A DNA stretch of 5,776 bases from Betaproteobacteria bacterium (GTDB lineage: Bacteria; Pseudomonadota; Gammaproteobacteria; Burkholderiales; SG8-41). Position 1 is the stretch's first letter. Every line of letters starts with the position of its first letter. The notes beneath the pieces are model-generated. The model saw only the letters and a program-made list of their open reading frames with translations. It did no database searches and was not told the DNA's origin. A program made the position numbers and the translations under genes. The stretch lies in assembly GCA_029883965.1 (NCBI GenBank), contig JAOUIN010000151.1, positions 1-5,776 of the forward strand, given 5' to 3'. Positions 5,679 through 5,776 of the stretch are shown piece after piece.

Positions 5679-5776
5679 CTCAAAAAAAGAAATCTTCCAA
5701 GACCAAGCGCAAGACAAGCGAAAAAACATTAAAAAACAACGGGTTGCAAAAAATCGCCGCCCCAAAGAAGAGGGCT
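5675..5776 (+). CDS. Lysine-rich protein of unknown function, 3'-partial (N-terminus only)
   Basis: An ATG at 5675 overlaps the dehydratase stop in an ATGA arrangement (stop 5676-5678), which suggests translational coupling in one operon; no separate Shine-Dalgarno sequence is visible. The frame stays open for 34 codons to the window edge. Eleven of the 34 residues are lysine and three are arginine (it begins MTQKKKSSKTKRK), with no hydrophobic stretch, so it is not a signal peptide or membrane segment. The stretch is A-rich, unlike the GC-rich genes to its left. It could be the basic N-terminal tail of a nucleic-acid-binding protein or a histone-H1-like protein, but I do not recognise it. 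Existence is moderately supported by the overlap and open frame; function is unknown. Confidence 0.55.
   Translation, partial: MTQKKKSSKTKRKTSEKTLKNNGLQKIAAPKKRA

Overview
The window looks like a chromosomal segment from a GC-rich proteobacterium, most likely a betaproteobacterium of the Burkholderiales type. The reasons are an orphan Bug/TctC solute-binding protein (a family greatly expanded there), a ~960-residue adenosylcobalamin-dependent ribonucleotide reductase, and an IlvD/Edd dehydratase of the three-cysteine type. I could not run a search, so the taxonomy is inference. No phage, IS element, CRISPR array, tRNA or rRNA was seen.

Layout: (1) 2-661 (+) is the C-terminal two thirds of a Bug-family periplasmic binding protein whose 5' end lies outside the window. 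(2) 662-778 is a convergent intergenic gap with a strong, symmetrical (bidirectional) terminator at 726-760. (3) 779-3661 (-) is a complete class II ribonucleotide reductase, nrdJ. (4) 3662-3947 is a divergent control region. (5) 3948-5678 (+) is a complete IlvD/Edd dehydratase. (6) 5675-5776 (+) is the start of a lysine-rich protein that overlaps the dehydratase stop codon by four bases and runs off the window.

The most informative part is the control region. On the nrdJ side there is a perfect TATAAT -10 box and two 16-bp sequences resembling NrdR boxes, centred exactly 31 bp apart and flanking the candidate -35. A perfect FNR/ANR-type dyad (TTGAT-N4-ATCAA) lies between the nrdJ promoter and a second perfect TATAAT that faces the dehydratase. 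The inferred picture is an oxygen-independent, B12-dependent nucleotide reductase controlled by dNTP/ATP-sensing NrdR. An oxygen-responsive regulator may act on one or both divergent genes. NrdJ shows no recognisable N-terminal ATP-cone, so transcriptional control may carry more weight.

The three main genes belong to known families; I do not see an undescribed multi-gene system. The items most worth following are the regulatory architecture, the tandem C-terminal repeat in NrdJ, the substrate of the dehydratase, and the unidentified lysine-rich downstream gene.
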